Positions 54,395 through 63,758 of a DNA stretch of 64,000 nt are shown here, in pieces. Origin of the DNA: Mycolicibacterium sp. MU0050 (GTDB lineage Bacteria > Actinomycetota > Actinomycetes > Mycobacteriales > Mycobacteriaceae); contig NZ_OY726395.1 of NCBI RefSeq assembly GCF_963378085.1, positions 4,030,001-4,094,000 on the forward strand, read 5' to 3'. The stretch's first letter is position 1. Each line of letters begins with the position of its first letter. The translations under genes and the position numbers were made by a program. The notes beneath the pieces were generated by a model. The model did not search any database. It was not told the origin of the DNA and saw only the letters and a program-made list of their open reading frames with translations.

Positions 54395-54981
54395 GGAGTC
54401 CGGCGCCGCTGCGCGCCGTGGCGCCGGTGGCGCGGGTGCTGCTGGCGGTCGCGCTGCTGGGCGCGGCGATGCTGCTGTGGAAGAACATGCCCAACAAGTT
54501 GGACACGTGGGCGCCCATCGCGGTGGACGCCCGCGTTGGGGAACGGGCGGTCGGTCGCGACCTGGCGGTGACGGTCCACAGCGTGGACCTGGCGCGCGCG
54601 TTGACGTTTCAGCAGTCCGGCGCGCCGACCCGCCTACCGGCGACCGGGGCGTGGCTGGTGTTCACGCTGACCTACGAGCCCCTGCACGACCACGACGGCC
54701 GGCCGGTCGTGCGATTGGTCGCCGACGGCCGCACCTACCAGTCGACCGTCGGTAGTTTGCGTGGCCCACCGGTGCCGATCGGGGTGCCGAAGAATGGTGT
54801 CGTCGCCTTCGAGCTGCCGGATGTTCCCGCCGCAGCGGAGTTCAAGGTCGCCAATCAGACGCAGGAGAAGTGGGGTAATCCGCTCAACGCCCCACTGGAT
54901 TCGCAGATCTCGCTGCCGATCGACGTGGCCGCGCTGCCGGTGCGCGACGCGGTGAACCTCGACGAGCTGGGGGCTCGATGA
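54391..54981 (+). CDS. Exported protein of unknown function, four-gene insert, gene 2
   Basis: A 196-residue protein. N-terminal TM (about 9-30), then a beta-rich part with WLVFTLTYEPLHDHDGRPVV and LVADGRTYQSTVGSLRG, like a DUF4352/immunoglobulin-type domain for surface proteins. GTG start by GTGA overlap with gene 1, and an ATGA overlap with gene 3. Function unknown. Confidence 0.72.
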   Translation: MRSPAPLRAVAPVARVLLAVALLGAAMLLWKNMPNKLDTWAPIAVDARVGERAVGRDLAVTVHSVDLARALTFQQSGAPTRLPATGAWLVFTLTYEPLHDHDGRPVVRLVADGRTYQSTVGSLRGPPVPIGVPKNGVVAFELPDVPAAAEFKVANQTQEKWGNPLNAPLDSQISLPIDVAALPVRDAVNLDELGAR

Positions 54982-55538
54982 AAGCCTGGTTGGTCCGGCA
55001 CCGCTGGGCCTTTCCCGTCATCGCCGTGACGCTCGCGCTCATCGGCGCGACGGTGGTGTATCCGGCGTGGTGGCGCAACATCGGCTATCTGGAAGCCGCG
55101 CACGCCGTGTCCGTCGGTGAGCCGATCGAGATCGACGGCGTGCAATGGCGACTCGACCCGATCGCACCACCGGCTGCCGTCGACGAAGAGACCACGCCGA
55201 ACACCCGACCCGTGCTGTTCGTGCTGCGACACGAACTCGCGGGCGCCACCTCCTCGGTGGCGGACACCTACTCCAAATGCGCGATGTCATTCCTCGACGG
55301 CCAGGGCCGCCGTTGGCTGTCCAAGCCGCTGCCGTTCAATGCTTTCTCGTGGCTGCAATCCGAAGGGCTGACCGCGGATTGTCGGAAACCGCTGCCGTTG
55401 GTGGCCTACGCGCAGGTGCCCAAGGATGTCCACATCACCACCGTCGAGCTCCTGTTGAGCCGGCTGGCCGACCCGAACCTGCGGGTGATGCCCGATGCGT
55501 CAGAGCTGACGACCGTGATCCGATTCGACACCGGCTGA
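54978..55538 (+). CDS. Exported protein of unknown function, four-gene insert, gene 3
   Basis: A 186-residue protein with one TM (about 11-30) and an outside domain with two cysteines (KCAMSF and DCRKPL) and LFVLRHELAGATSS as a central strand. Its last 39 bp overlap the convergent membrane-protein gene. The operon order is tight from def to here. Confidence 0.72.
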   Translation: MKAWLVRHRWAFPVIAVTLALIGATVVYPAWWRNIGYLEAAHAVSVGEPIEIDGVQWRLDPIAPPAAVDEETTPNTRPVLFVLRHELAGATSSVADTYSKCAMSFLDGQGRRWLSKPLPFNAFSWLQSEGLTADCRKPLPLVAYAQVPKDVHITTVELLLSRLADPNLRVMPDASELTTVIRFDTG

Positions 55539-56816
55539 GCTCATTTCGGCCTGCTGCGCCCGCACCTGCTCCACGCAGTACCAGTAGGTGGCGGCCACCA
55601 GACAGATCCGCAGCGGTTCGATGAGCGCACCGATGCCGATCCGGATCGCGTCGTCGAAGCTTTCCCACCACGGCCACGGGTGCGGGCCCAAAAGCAGGCT
55701 GACCCAGCGAAACAGGTAGCCGTCGTTGACCTTGATGTCGAAGTACGCACCGCCGGGGGCAAGCACCAACAGCCCGATGTAGGCGAAGACGAAGAACGCG
55801 ATCGGTAGCAATCCGCCGTGCAGGATCAGCCGGCCCGCATCGATGATCGAGCCGAACCGGCCGAACTGGCCGCGAATGAACTCGAGCAGCCGGGACTGCA
55901 CCTCACCGGGAACCCGTTGCCAGCGCGGCTGCAGGACGTTGCGGCTGCGTTCCAACGCGTGGGCGGCGACCACGTCGGCGCGGTGACCGAGCATCACGCG
56001 GCGGGCCCCGCTCCAGGTCGGGGTGAACGGCGTGCCGTAGATCGAAGCGGTGATCGCCAGCCAGGCCAGCGACAGCCCGAGCACCGGGATCAGCAGCGCG
56101 ACGAGCGCGCCGAGCCACGACCACCAGTCCTCGAGAAGGACGAAGTGGGAGAACAACTCGGCCCTGGTGTCGTCGATCCACACCATTACCCGACGCTCCG
56201 CGATCCACTTCGGCGAGCCGAACAACGCGGCGGCCCCGGCCTGCAGGGTCAGGAAGATCCAGAGCACCTCGAAGTACACCGCCAGCGCCATCGTCCAGCG
56301 CGGCAGCTTGGCGCGGAACCGGGTGATCAACTGGCGCAGGACGAACGCAACGGCGATGACCGCCCATACCTCGGCGCCGATGCCGCCGTAGGCGACTTCC
56401 TGGACGGCGGCGGCGCCCCCCTGGTACACGGTGGTGAAGTCGACCGTGGTGACGTAGATGTAGTAGTCCTCGTAGATCAGCTTCCACGTGGTGTAGATGA
56501 CCAGGAACGGCAGGATCGCCGTCATCAGGATGTCGGTTGTGCCCCTTGCGTTCTGACGGTCATCGCCCACGTGCTGCAGGGCCGGCGTGACGGCGCGGAT
56601 GGCCAGGAACATGCCGAGGAAGGTCAGCAACCGCACGATGGGGGCCAGAACCACCACCAGGCTGCCCCAGATCCGGCCGTGCGCCAGGCCCACTTCGATG
56701 GCCCCCTGCAGCACCCAGTACCGGACCAACCAGCCCACCAGATACAGCGCCACCAGCGTCGGCCAGGTTTGCCACCACAGCCGGATCGTGTTCGTGGCGA
56801 TCGTGAGCATCGGCAC
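55500..56816 (-). CDS. Polytopic membrane protein of unknown function
   Basis: A 438-residue protein with about eight TM helices and several Trp/Arg-rich loops (WWQTWPTLVALYLVGWLVRYW at the start). No transporter or enzyme motif was recognised. It converges on the three-gene exported-protein set, with a 39-bp overlap. The divergent neighbour is xthA. By proximity it may form a membrane complex with those proteins; this is inference. Confidence 0.75.
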   Translation of the reverse strand: MPMLTIATNTIRLWWQTWPTLVALYLVGWLVRYWVLQGAIEVGLAHGRIWGSLVVVLAPIVRLLTFLGMFLAIRAVTPALQHVGDDRQNARGTTDILMTAILPFLVIYTTWKLIYEDYYIYVTTVDFTTVYQGGAAAVQEVAYGGIGAEVWAVIAVAFVLRQLITRFRAKLPRWTMALAVYFEVLWIFLTLQAGAAALFGSPKWIAERRVMVWIDDTRAELFSHFVLLEDWWSWLGALVALLIPVLGLSLAWLAITASIYGTPFTPTWSGARRVMLGHRADVVAAHALERSRNVLQPRWQRVPGEVQSRLLEFIRGQFGRFGSIIDAGRLILHGGLLPIAFFVFAYIGLLVLAPGGAYFDIKVNDGYLFRWVSLLLGPHPWPWWESFDDAIRIGIGALIEPLRICLVAATYWYCVEQVRAQQAEMSSAGVESDHGRQL

Positions 56817-56871
56817 AGCCCCCTTCCGGCGGGAACTCTAGCGCGAAGTCCGACCCCCTACGATCTGAACC

Positions 56872-57690
56872 ATGCGCCTGGCCACCTGGAACGTCAACTC
56901 CATCCGCACCCGCGTCGACCGCGTGGTCGACTGGCTGGAACGCGCTGACGTCGACGTGCTGGCCATGCAGGAGACCAAGTGCACGGACGCGCAGTTCCCC
57001 ACCATGCCGTTCGCCGCGCTGGGTTACGAAGTCGCCCACGTGGGTCTCAATCAATGGAACGGCGTGGCGATCGCCTCGCGGGTTGGTCTGGAGAACGTCG
57101 AGGTGGGCTTCGAGGGGCAACCGACCTGGTCCGGCAAACCCGATGTCGAGGCGACGGCGGAGGCGCGTGCACTCGGCGCGACGTGCGGCGGGGTGCGGGT
57201 GTGGAGCCTCTATGTGCCCAACGGGCGCACGCTGGAGGACCCGCACTACGCCTACAAGCTGGAATGGCTTGCCGCCCTCCGTGATACCGCGGCCGGCTGG
57301 CTGGCCGACGACCCGTCCCTGCCGGTCGCGCTGGTCGGTGACTGGAACATCGCGCCGCAGGACGACGACGTCTGGGACATCTCGGTGTTCGACGGACGCA
57401 CGCACGTCTCCGCACCGGAACGCGCCGCGTTCGCCGCGATCGAAGCGGCCCAATTCACCGACGTGGTAAGGCCGTTCACCCCAGGACCGGGCGTCTACAC
57501 GTATTGGGATTACACCCAGCTGGCCTTCCAGAAACGCCGCGGCATGCGCATCGACTTCATCCTGGGCTCACCGGCATTCGCCGAGCGCGTCGTCCACGCC
57601 GAGATCGTCAAGGACGAGCGCCGCCCCGGCAAGAAGGGCAGCATCGCGCCCAGCGATCATGCGCCGGTGCTGGTGGAGATCTCCAGCTAG
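56872..57690 (+). CDS. xthA: Exodeoxyribonuclease III (AP endonuclease)
   Basis: A 272-residue EEP-fold nuclease. ATWNVNSIRTRVDRVVDWL, the metal Glu in MQETKC, VALVGDWNIAP, and the final SDHAPVLVEI give the full active site. It cuts at abasic sites and trims 3' ends during base-excision repair. It matches Rv0427c in position. It is followed after 120 bp by the frameshifted kinase gene. Confidence 0.94.
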   Translation: MRLATWNVNSIRTRVDRVVDWLERADVDVLAMQETKCTDAQFPTMPFAALGYEVAHVGLNQWNGVAIASRVGLENVEVGFEGQPTWSGKPDVEATAEARALGATCGGVRVWSLYVPNGRTLEDPHYAYKLEWLAALRDTAAGWLADDPSLPVALVGDWNIAPQDDDVWDISVFDGRTHVSAPERAAFAAIEAAQFTDVVRPFTPGPGVYTYWDYTQLAFQKRRGMRIDFILGSPAFAERVVHAEIVKDERRPGKKGSIAPSDHAPVLVEISS

Positions 57691-57810
57691 CCAGCGGGAG
57701 CCAGCACGGCCCAGTGCGAAGTGCTGAAAGATCGACAGCAGCGAGGGCATTGTGCACTTGAGATCCGTCGTGTCCGGTGACGAGACTGACTCCGACGGAA
57801 AGGGGTGCAC

Positions 57811-59821
57811 ATGCATCACACTTCGGAATCTGGGCAGGCGGACTTGTTGATCCGGGTGCCGTCGCAGATCAGCACGCAGTGGCTCTCGACGGCGCTGGGG
57901 CGTCCGGGCCTTGAGGTGCGCGATGTGCAGCGCATCGGTACCGGGCAGATGAGCCTGACCTTCCGGGTGTCCTTCACCGACGGCGGCGGGAACGGTGGTC
58001 GTCAAGCTGGCTTCCGAGGACGACACCAGCCGCGGCACCGGGGTGGGTATGGGCGCCTACTTCCGGGAGGTGGCGTTCTACCAACGTCTCAGCGGTCGGA
58101 TCGGGGGTCCGATTCCGCGCTGTCACCTCGCGGTGTACGACGAAGACCAGGGGTGGTTCACCCTGCTCCTCGACGACGTGCCCGGCGCGTCGCAAGGCGA
58201 TCAGATCGCCGGTTGCGACGTGGCCACGGCGAAGACGGTCATGCGCACCCTGGCTCGGGTGCACGCCCCGGTCTTCAATGACATCGGGGTGGGTGCCCTG
58301 GATTTCCTGAACCTGCCCAACCCGATCAACAGTGAGCTGATCGGGACACTGCTGCCGGAGTTCGCCGACCGCTACGGTGACCAACTCGCCGACGAACACC
58401 TCGAGGTCTGCCGCCGCTACGCGCCCGCCGCCGACGCCCACGCCGCCGATCGGCGAGCCCCGCTGGGCTTGGTGCACGGCGACTTCCGACTGGACAACCT
58501 GTTGTTCGACGGCGACAACTGCGCGGTCGTGGACTGGCAGGTCGTGCAGTGGGGACCGGCCATGATCGATGCCGCCTACTTCCTGGGCGGCAGCCTGCAG
58601 GTCGAGGACCGCCGGGCCCACGAGAAAGAGTTGGTGCGCATCTACCACGACGCCCTGCTGGCCGAAGGGGTGTCCAACTTCAGCTGGGAGCAATGCTGGG
58701 AGGAGTACCGCCGCCAGGTCTTCTGGCTCCTCGCCATGGTGATCGTGCCGGCGATGGTGGTCGAGCGCACCGACCGCGGCGACGAGATGTTCCTGACTCA
58801 GTTCCGGCGGGTGTGCGAACAGATCCTCGATCTCGGCTCGCTGGAGCTACTGCCCGAACCGGGTGCCGTCCTGCCCGCGCTGCAACCGCATGCACAGGAC
58901 GAGGGCGCGCACGACCCGGGCCGGGAACCGTTCTGGAACGAAAGCTGGTACTTCGACGCGATCACCCAAGACGGCGACACGGGTGTGTACGTCCGCTTGG
59001 GCAGGGTGCCCAACCAGGGCCACTGCGTCTACTCGGTCGCGGTGGTCCAGTCCGGCCGGCCCGCGGTCATGGTGACCGATTACACGGGCCCGCTGCCCGA
59101 CCTGGCCGAGCACCGCCAGACTGTGACCGCCGACTCCTACATCGCTGTCCACGAGTGCGTGAAACCGTTGCAGGAGTACCGCATCCAGTTCGACGGTGCC
59201 ACCGCACGGTACGACGATGCGGCCGACGTCCTGCGCGCTCAGGAGGGCACACCGGTTCGGTTGAAACTGGATCTACGGTGGCACACCGACGACGTTCCCT
59301 ATGCGTGGCGGGCGGGGACCCGCTATGAGATCCCCTGCCGCGTCGAAGGGACCGTCACCGTCGACGATGCGGAATTCACGCTGTCGGCTCCGGGCCAACG
59401 GGACCACTCCTGGGGGGGGGCGCGGGACTGGTGGGCCAACGACTGGATGTGGACGGCGTTTCACCTCGAGGACGGCACCCGCGTGCATGCGGTCACCGTT
59501 CCCGACGTTCCCGGCTACGCCATCGGCTATATCCAAAGCGGCGGTCAGGTCACCGAACTGAACACCGGCACTTCGTCATTCGACTTGGCCGCCGACGGCC
59601 TGGTCACGGCGGGCACCCTCGAGCTCGGGGAAGGCGACCACAAGCTTGTGGTCGAGGTCCGCCCCCAGGCATCGGGGCCGTTGCGCTTGACCGCTCCCGA
59701 TGGTCGGGTCACTCATTTCGTGCGGGCCGCAGCCAAATTCGGCACCACCGACGGCCGCACCGGGGTCGGCTGGATCGAGTGGAACATCAACCAGGCGACG
59801 GGCCCGGAGGATCCTCGATGA
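57811..59821 (+). pseudogene. APH-like kinase fused to AttH-like domain, one-base frameshift
   Basis: Two frames together encode one protein of about 669 residues. ATG 57811 (AAGGGG 5 nt upstream) gives about 60 residues (LIRVPSQISTQWLSTALG ... IGTGQMSLTFRVSFTDGGG). The continuation (TVVVKLASEDD...) is in the +1 frame from about 57992 to 59821. The change is one extra base in CGGCGGCGGGAAC (57981-57993). The first half is a phosphotransferase with VHGDFRLDNLLF and AVVDWQVVQWG, as in the APH/ecdysteroid-kinase-like group. The second half (from about 365) resembles AttH/lipocalin-like DUF7064/7065 domains. An in-frame GTG at 57995 could still make a protein lacking the N-terminal lobe. It overlaps the ALDH gene by 4 bp. 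Confidence 0.7.
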
Positions 59822-61278
59822 CCACGCATGCCCGGTCCCGCGTCGGGCTCGACGCCGGCTTCACGATGACCATCGGGGGCCAACAGGTCTCTGCTGAACA
59901 CAGTGCGCCGGTCTTCAACCCGGCCACCAAGCAGATCATCGCTCGGGTTCCCGTTGCGGCCCAGGAAGATCTGGACCGGGCGGTGGCGGCGGCCCGCGCC
60001 GCTTTCCCGGCGTGGTCGCAAACGCCACTGGCGGCGCGTCAGGCCGCAGTCGCGGCCATCGGCGATCGCCTCGAGCAGCACGCCGAGGACTTTCTTGCGC
60101 TGTTGACCGCGGAGCAAGGTAAGCCCCGGGCCATGGCCGAATGGGAAGTCCATGGCTCCGTCGCGTGGTTTCGGGAGGTCGCGACGCAATCGCTGCCGGA
60201 GGAAACTCTCGTCGACGATGCCGATCGCCGCGTCATCAGCCGCCACACCCCACTCGGTGTGGTGGGAGCCATCGTGCCGTGGAACTTTCCCATCCTGCTC
60301 GCAGTCTGGAAGATCGCACCCGCCCTGGTCGCCGGGAACACCATCATCGTCAAACCCTCGCCGTTCACGCCGCTGTGCGATTTGAAACTTGTCGAACTCG
60401 TGCAGGATCTCCTACCGCCGGGCGTGCTCAGCGCCCTCAGCGGAGACGACGAGTTGGGCAAGTGGATGACCGCCCACGACGGGATCGCCAAGATCGCCTT
60501 CACCGGCAGCACCGAGACGGGCAAACACGTCATGCGTTCTGCTGCGGGCAACCTCAAACGACTCACATTGGAACTGGGCGGCAACGATCCCGCCATCGTG
60601 CTTCCCGACGTCGACCCACAAGTCGTTGCTCCGCAGATCTTCTGGGCGGCATTCCAGAACAACGCGCAGTTCTGCAATGCCGCCAAGCGGGTCTACATCC
60701 ACGACGATGTCTACGACGCAGTCCGAGATGAACTGGTGAAGTACGCGCGGACGGTTGTCGTCGGTGACGGCGCCGACGAAGCCACCCAACTCGGTCCGAT
60801 CCAGAATGAACAGCAGTACCGCAAAGTCGGTGAGTACTTCGACGACTGCGCCGCACGCGGTTATCGATTCGTCCTGGGCGGCCACATCGACCCGACGTCT
60901 CCGGGGTGGTTTGTCCCGGTGTCCATCGTCGACAATCCGCCGGAGGATTCTCGGCTCGTCGCCGAGGAGCCCTTCGGCCCGATCCTTCCGCTGCTGCGTT
61001 GGAACGACGAGGCGGACGTCATCGCTCGCGCCAACGACACCGTGTGGGGCCTGGGTGCGACCGTCTGGGGCCAAGACCTCGAAGCCGTCGAACGCATCGG
61101 GCGGCAACTGGAGGCGGGAACGGTGTGGCTCAACGAAGTTCACCAGTACTCGCCGCACCAGGTGTTCGGCGGACACAAGCAGTCCGGCATCGGGGCCGAG
61201 AATTCCCTGCACGGCCTCGCCGAGTACACGAACCACCAAACGATCACGCTCAACAAGAAGAAGGGCTCCGTCTCGTGA
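59818..61278 (+). CDS. Aldehyde dehydrogenase
   Basis: A 486-residue NAD(P)-dependent ALDH. VPWNFPILLAVWKIAPALVAGN, the general base Glu in LELGGNDPAIV and the nucleophile Cys in NAQFCNAAKR are in place, as is EEPFGPILPLL. It oxidises an aldehyde to an acid. It is coupled by ATGA to the kinase gene upstream and by GTGA to the alcohol dehydrogenase downstream, so the three act on one substrate series. The substrate is unknown. Confidence 0.92.
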   Translation: MTTHARSRVGLDAGFTMTIGGQQVSAEHSAPVFNPATKQIIARVPVAAQEDLDRAVAAARAAFPAWSQTPLAARQAAVAAIGDRLEQHAEDFLALLTAEQGKPRAMAEWEVHGSVAWFREVATQSLPEETLVDDADRRVISRHTPLGVVGAIVPWNFPILLAVWKIAPALVAGNTIIVKPSPFTPLCDLKLVELVQDLLPPGVLSALSGDDELGKWMTAHDGIAKIAFTGSTETGKHVMRSAAGNLKRLTLELGGNDPAIVLPDVDPQVVAPQIFWAAFQNNAQFCNAAKRVYIHDDVYDAVRDELVKYARTVVVGDGADEATQLGPIQNEQQYRKVGEYFDDCAARGYRFVLGGHIDPTSPGWFVPVSIVDNPPEDSRLVAEEPFGPILPLLRWNDEADVIARANDTVWGLGATVWGQDLEAVERIGRQLEAGTVWLNEVHQYSPHQVFGGHKQSGIGAENSLHGLAEYTNHQTITLNKKKGSVS

Positions 61279-62411
61279 GCAGCGCCGCTGCGCAGGACGT
61301 CCCGGCTTCGTCGACCGCGACCGCCGCCGTCCTGCACCATCACACCAAGCCGCTGGAGCTGAGCACCGTCGCCATCGCGGAAGTCCGACCCGATGAGGTT
61401 CGGATCCGAATGGTGGGGGCCGGGATCTGCCACACCGACCCCGGGGTCATCGCCACCATCACTGACGAAGAATCGCCAATCGTGCTGGGGCATGAAGGAT
61501 CCGGCGTCGTCGAGGCCGTCGGCGCGGATGTCACCGCGGTGGCGCCCGGCGACCACGTGGTGGTGTCCTACAACCACTGTGGCGAGTGCGATCACTGCGG
61601 CAGCGGGCTACCTATGCACTGCCGGCACTTTGTCGACCTGAATCTCACCGGCCTTCGGCTCGACGGCACGAGCCCGCTGACCACATCCGACGGCCCACTA
61701 CGAGCGCACTTCTTCGGCCAATCATCCTGGGCGACATACGCCGTGGCCAACGAACGCAACGTGGTCAAGGTCGACCCGTCGCTGCCCCTGGAGCTGCTCG
61801 GCCCACTCGGGTGCGGAATCCAGACCGGGGCCGGCGCCGTGTTGAACACATTGCGGCCGGCGCCTGGGTCCTCGATCGTCGTCTTCGGCGTCGGCTCGGT
61901 GGGCCTGGCCGCGATACTGGGCGCCAAGGTTGCCGAATGCGCGACCGTCGTCGCCGTCGACATCCAGCAATCCCCCCTCGATCTTGCGCTCTCGCTGGGT
62001 GCCACCCATGCCGTCAACTCCGCTGAAGAGGACGTGCTCGCGGCCGTGCGCGACCTCACCGGTGGTTACGGCGCACAGTATTCCGTCGACTGCATAGGCC
62101 TGCCCGCGGTGGTACGAAGCGCGCTGGAATGTCTGCAGTCCCCGGGTGTCTGCGCCAGCGTCGGATTTCAGGGCACCCCCAACGAGATCACCATCGATCA
62201 GGGCCACCTCTTATTCGGTCGTTCCCTGGTCGGTGTCATCGAAGGCGACGCCAAAGCATCGGAGTTCGTCCCGTACATGATCGAGTTGTACCAGCAAGGC
62301 CGATTTCCCTTCACCCGGTTCATCCAGACCTTCCCCTTCGAGGAGATCAACGAGGCCCTCGCGGCCGTGCACCGCGGTGATGTCACCAAGGCCGTACTGA
62401 CCTTCGAATGA
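61275..62411 (+). CDS. Zinc-type alcohol dehydrogenase
   Basis: A 378-residue MDR enzyme. Catalytic Zn ligands are in GAGICHTD and GHEGSG; the structural Zn has CGECDHCGSGLPMHC. VFGVGSVGLAAILGAK is the NAD motif. It looks like benzyl/aryl-alcohol dehydrogenases. It starts at GTG 61275 (GTGA overlap with ALDH) and ends before the convergent XRE-cupin gene. With the ALDH it would convert an alcohol to an acid in two steps. Confidence 0.92.
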   Translation: MSSAAAQDVPASSTATAAVLHHHTKPLELSTVAIAEVRPDEVRIRMVGAGICHTDPGVIATITDEESPIVLGHEGSGVVEAVGADVTAVAPGDHVVVSYNHCGECDHCGSGLPMHCRHFVDLNLTGLRLDGTSPLTTSDGPLRAHFFGQSSWATYAVANERNVVKVDPSLPLELLGPLGCGIQTGAGAVLNTLRPAPGSSIVVFGVGSVGLAAILGAKVAECATVVAVDIQQSPLDLALSLGATHAVNSAEEDVLAAVRDLTGGYGAQYSVDCIGLPAVVRSALECLQSPGVCASVGFQGTPNEITIDQGHLLFGRSLVGVIEGDAKASEFVPYMIELYQQGRFPFTRFIQTFPFEEINEALAAVHRGDVTKAVLTFE

Positions 62412-62435
62412 CCTCTCCGAGCTGAGGCGATTCGG

Positions 62436-63005
62436 TTAGGTGTCGGCGTAGGTCCGATGCCCGCGGTGGGCGTCCCGGTCGAAGATCCCCAGGATCTCGC
62501 AGGGTCCACCCTCGGCGCCGAGGGCGTGCGGCAACATCGTGGGAAACTCTGCGGCCTGGTTGGTTTCGACGCGCAACCGGCGGTCCGCGAGGAGCAGGAT
62601 TGCGGTTCCGGACAGGACGACGAACCATTCGCGGCCGGGATGGGCGCGCATCCGCGCGGGGTTGTCCGGCGGGGGGTCGGTGAGCCGCTGACGCATGACG
62701 GTAAGGCCGGGGTCGGCCTTCACCGACCACCGCAGGGTGCCGTGGGCGCCGTCGATCATGGGACTCGACACGACGTCATAGGTGTCCGTCTGCACCAACT
62801 GGTCGAGCGAGGTGTCGAGGGCCCGGGCGAGGTCGACCAGCTGATCCAGCGCCAGACGGCGCCGGCCGGTCTCGATCCGACTCAATGACGACGGGCTGAT
62901 CCGCGCCCGGGCGGCCAGTTCCTCCAGCGACCAGCCCTGCGCCACCCGCAGGGCGCGGATGCGTTTGCGCACCAGGCCGTCGATTCCGCTAATTTCTTGC
63001 GTCAT
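62436..63005 (-). CDS. XRE-family regulator with cupin domain
   Basis: A 189-residue protein: N-terminal HTH (about 15-70; LEELAARARISPSSLSRIETG) and C-terminal cupin (about 100-180; AHPGREWFVVLSGTAILLL). This class often controls neighbouring catabolic or efflux genes in response to a small ligand. ATG 63005 is chosen: TAGAAT (63018-63013) lies 7 nt before, fitting a leaderless start; ATG 63011 is the alternative. It is divergent from the methyltransferase gene (49 bp) and convergent on the ADH operon. Confidence 0.88.
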   Translation of the reverse strand: MTQEISGIDGLVRKRIRALRVAQGWSLEELAARARISPSSLSRIETGRRRLALDQLVDLARALDTSLDQLVQTDTYDVVSSPMIDGAHGTLRWSVKADPGLTVMRQRLTDPPPDNPARMRAHPGREWFVVLSGTAILLLADRRLRVETNQAAEFPTMLPHALGAEGGPCEILGIFDRDAHRGHRTYADT

Positions 63006-63053
63006 AGGCATGATTCTATGCGTATTCGGCAAGGCAGTTCTACCGTCGGACCC

Positions 63054-63686
63054 ATGACGCAGAAACTGAGCAAGTCGTTCTGGGAACAGCGTTGGCAGTC
63101 CGTCGACGGGGGAACGCCGACGGTCACTGCCTCGCCGAATCACACGCTGCGCGAGGTGGCAGCCGCGTTACCGCCGGGCGCCGCACTCGACGCCGGTTGC
63201 GGCCAGGGCGCCGATGCTCTGCATCTCGCCGAACGCGGCTGGACGGTCACCGCAGTCGATTTCGTCGCCGACGCGCTGGAACGCGGACGGCGGGCCGCCG
63301 AACAGTTGGGAGCGGAGGCCTCCGATCGGATCCGTTGGCGGGAAGCCGACCTGGATTCCTGGGCGCCGCCGCGGGAGTCCTTCGACCTGGTGTCCGCGCA
63401 CTATCTGCACGGGATCGCCAGCAGGACAGCGGCGTTCGGCCGACTGGCCGCCGCGGTGCGCCCCGGCGGAACCTTGCTGATCGTCGGGCACCACCCCGCC
63501 AGCCTCGACATCTCCGGCGGCACGATGCCGCAGGCGGTGTTCTTCACCTCCGCCGACGTCACCGCGGCCCTGGATAACCGCTGGGAATTGGTCCGGGTCG
63601 ACGACGATCTCCCCCGCGAGGTCGCCGGCCCCGAGGGCAGCCCCCTGCGCCTGCGGTCGTCGCTGGTGCAGGCCCGGCGGCGATAG
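63054..63686 (+). CDS. SAM-dependent class I methyltransferase
   Basis: A 210-residue enzyme with motif I ALDAGCGQGADALHLAERG near residue 43 and acidic motif II VTAVDFVADAL. It resembles the TehB/thiopurine-type small-molecule methyltransferases. ATG 63054 is used. Its promoter region is shared with the divergent XRE-cupin gene, which is a likely regulator. Confidence 0.88.
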   Translation: MTQKLSKSFWEQRWQSVDGGTPTVTASPNHTLREVAAALPPGAALDAGCGQGADALHLAERGWTVTAVDFVADALERGRRAAEQLGAEASDRIRWREADLDSWAPPRESFDLVSAHYLHGIASRTAAFGRLAAAVRPGGTLLIVGHHPASLDISGGTMPQAVFFTSADVTAALDNRWELVRVDDDLPREVAGPEGSPLRLRSSLVQARRR

Positions 63687-63742
63687 GGCCGTAACGGCCA
63701 TCTCCCCGGGAGACCGCGTCTTGTCTGCCCTTGGTGGCATAC

Positions 63743-63758
63743 TCGCTCGTATGTTCGA
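63743..63758. promoter_or_regulatory. Degenerate LexA box over the second HNH start
   Basis: TCGCTC-GTAT-GTTCGA: the right half is perfect, the left half has four of six bases. It overlaps ATG 63751, unlike the box of the first HNH gene, which ends before the start. Possible -10 CATACT at 63738-63743. Confidence 0.4.

Noticed and set aside
59405..59425. Run of G bases in the kinase-AttH gene as a second frameshift
   Set aside because: The frame continues normally through SWGGARDWW on both sides.
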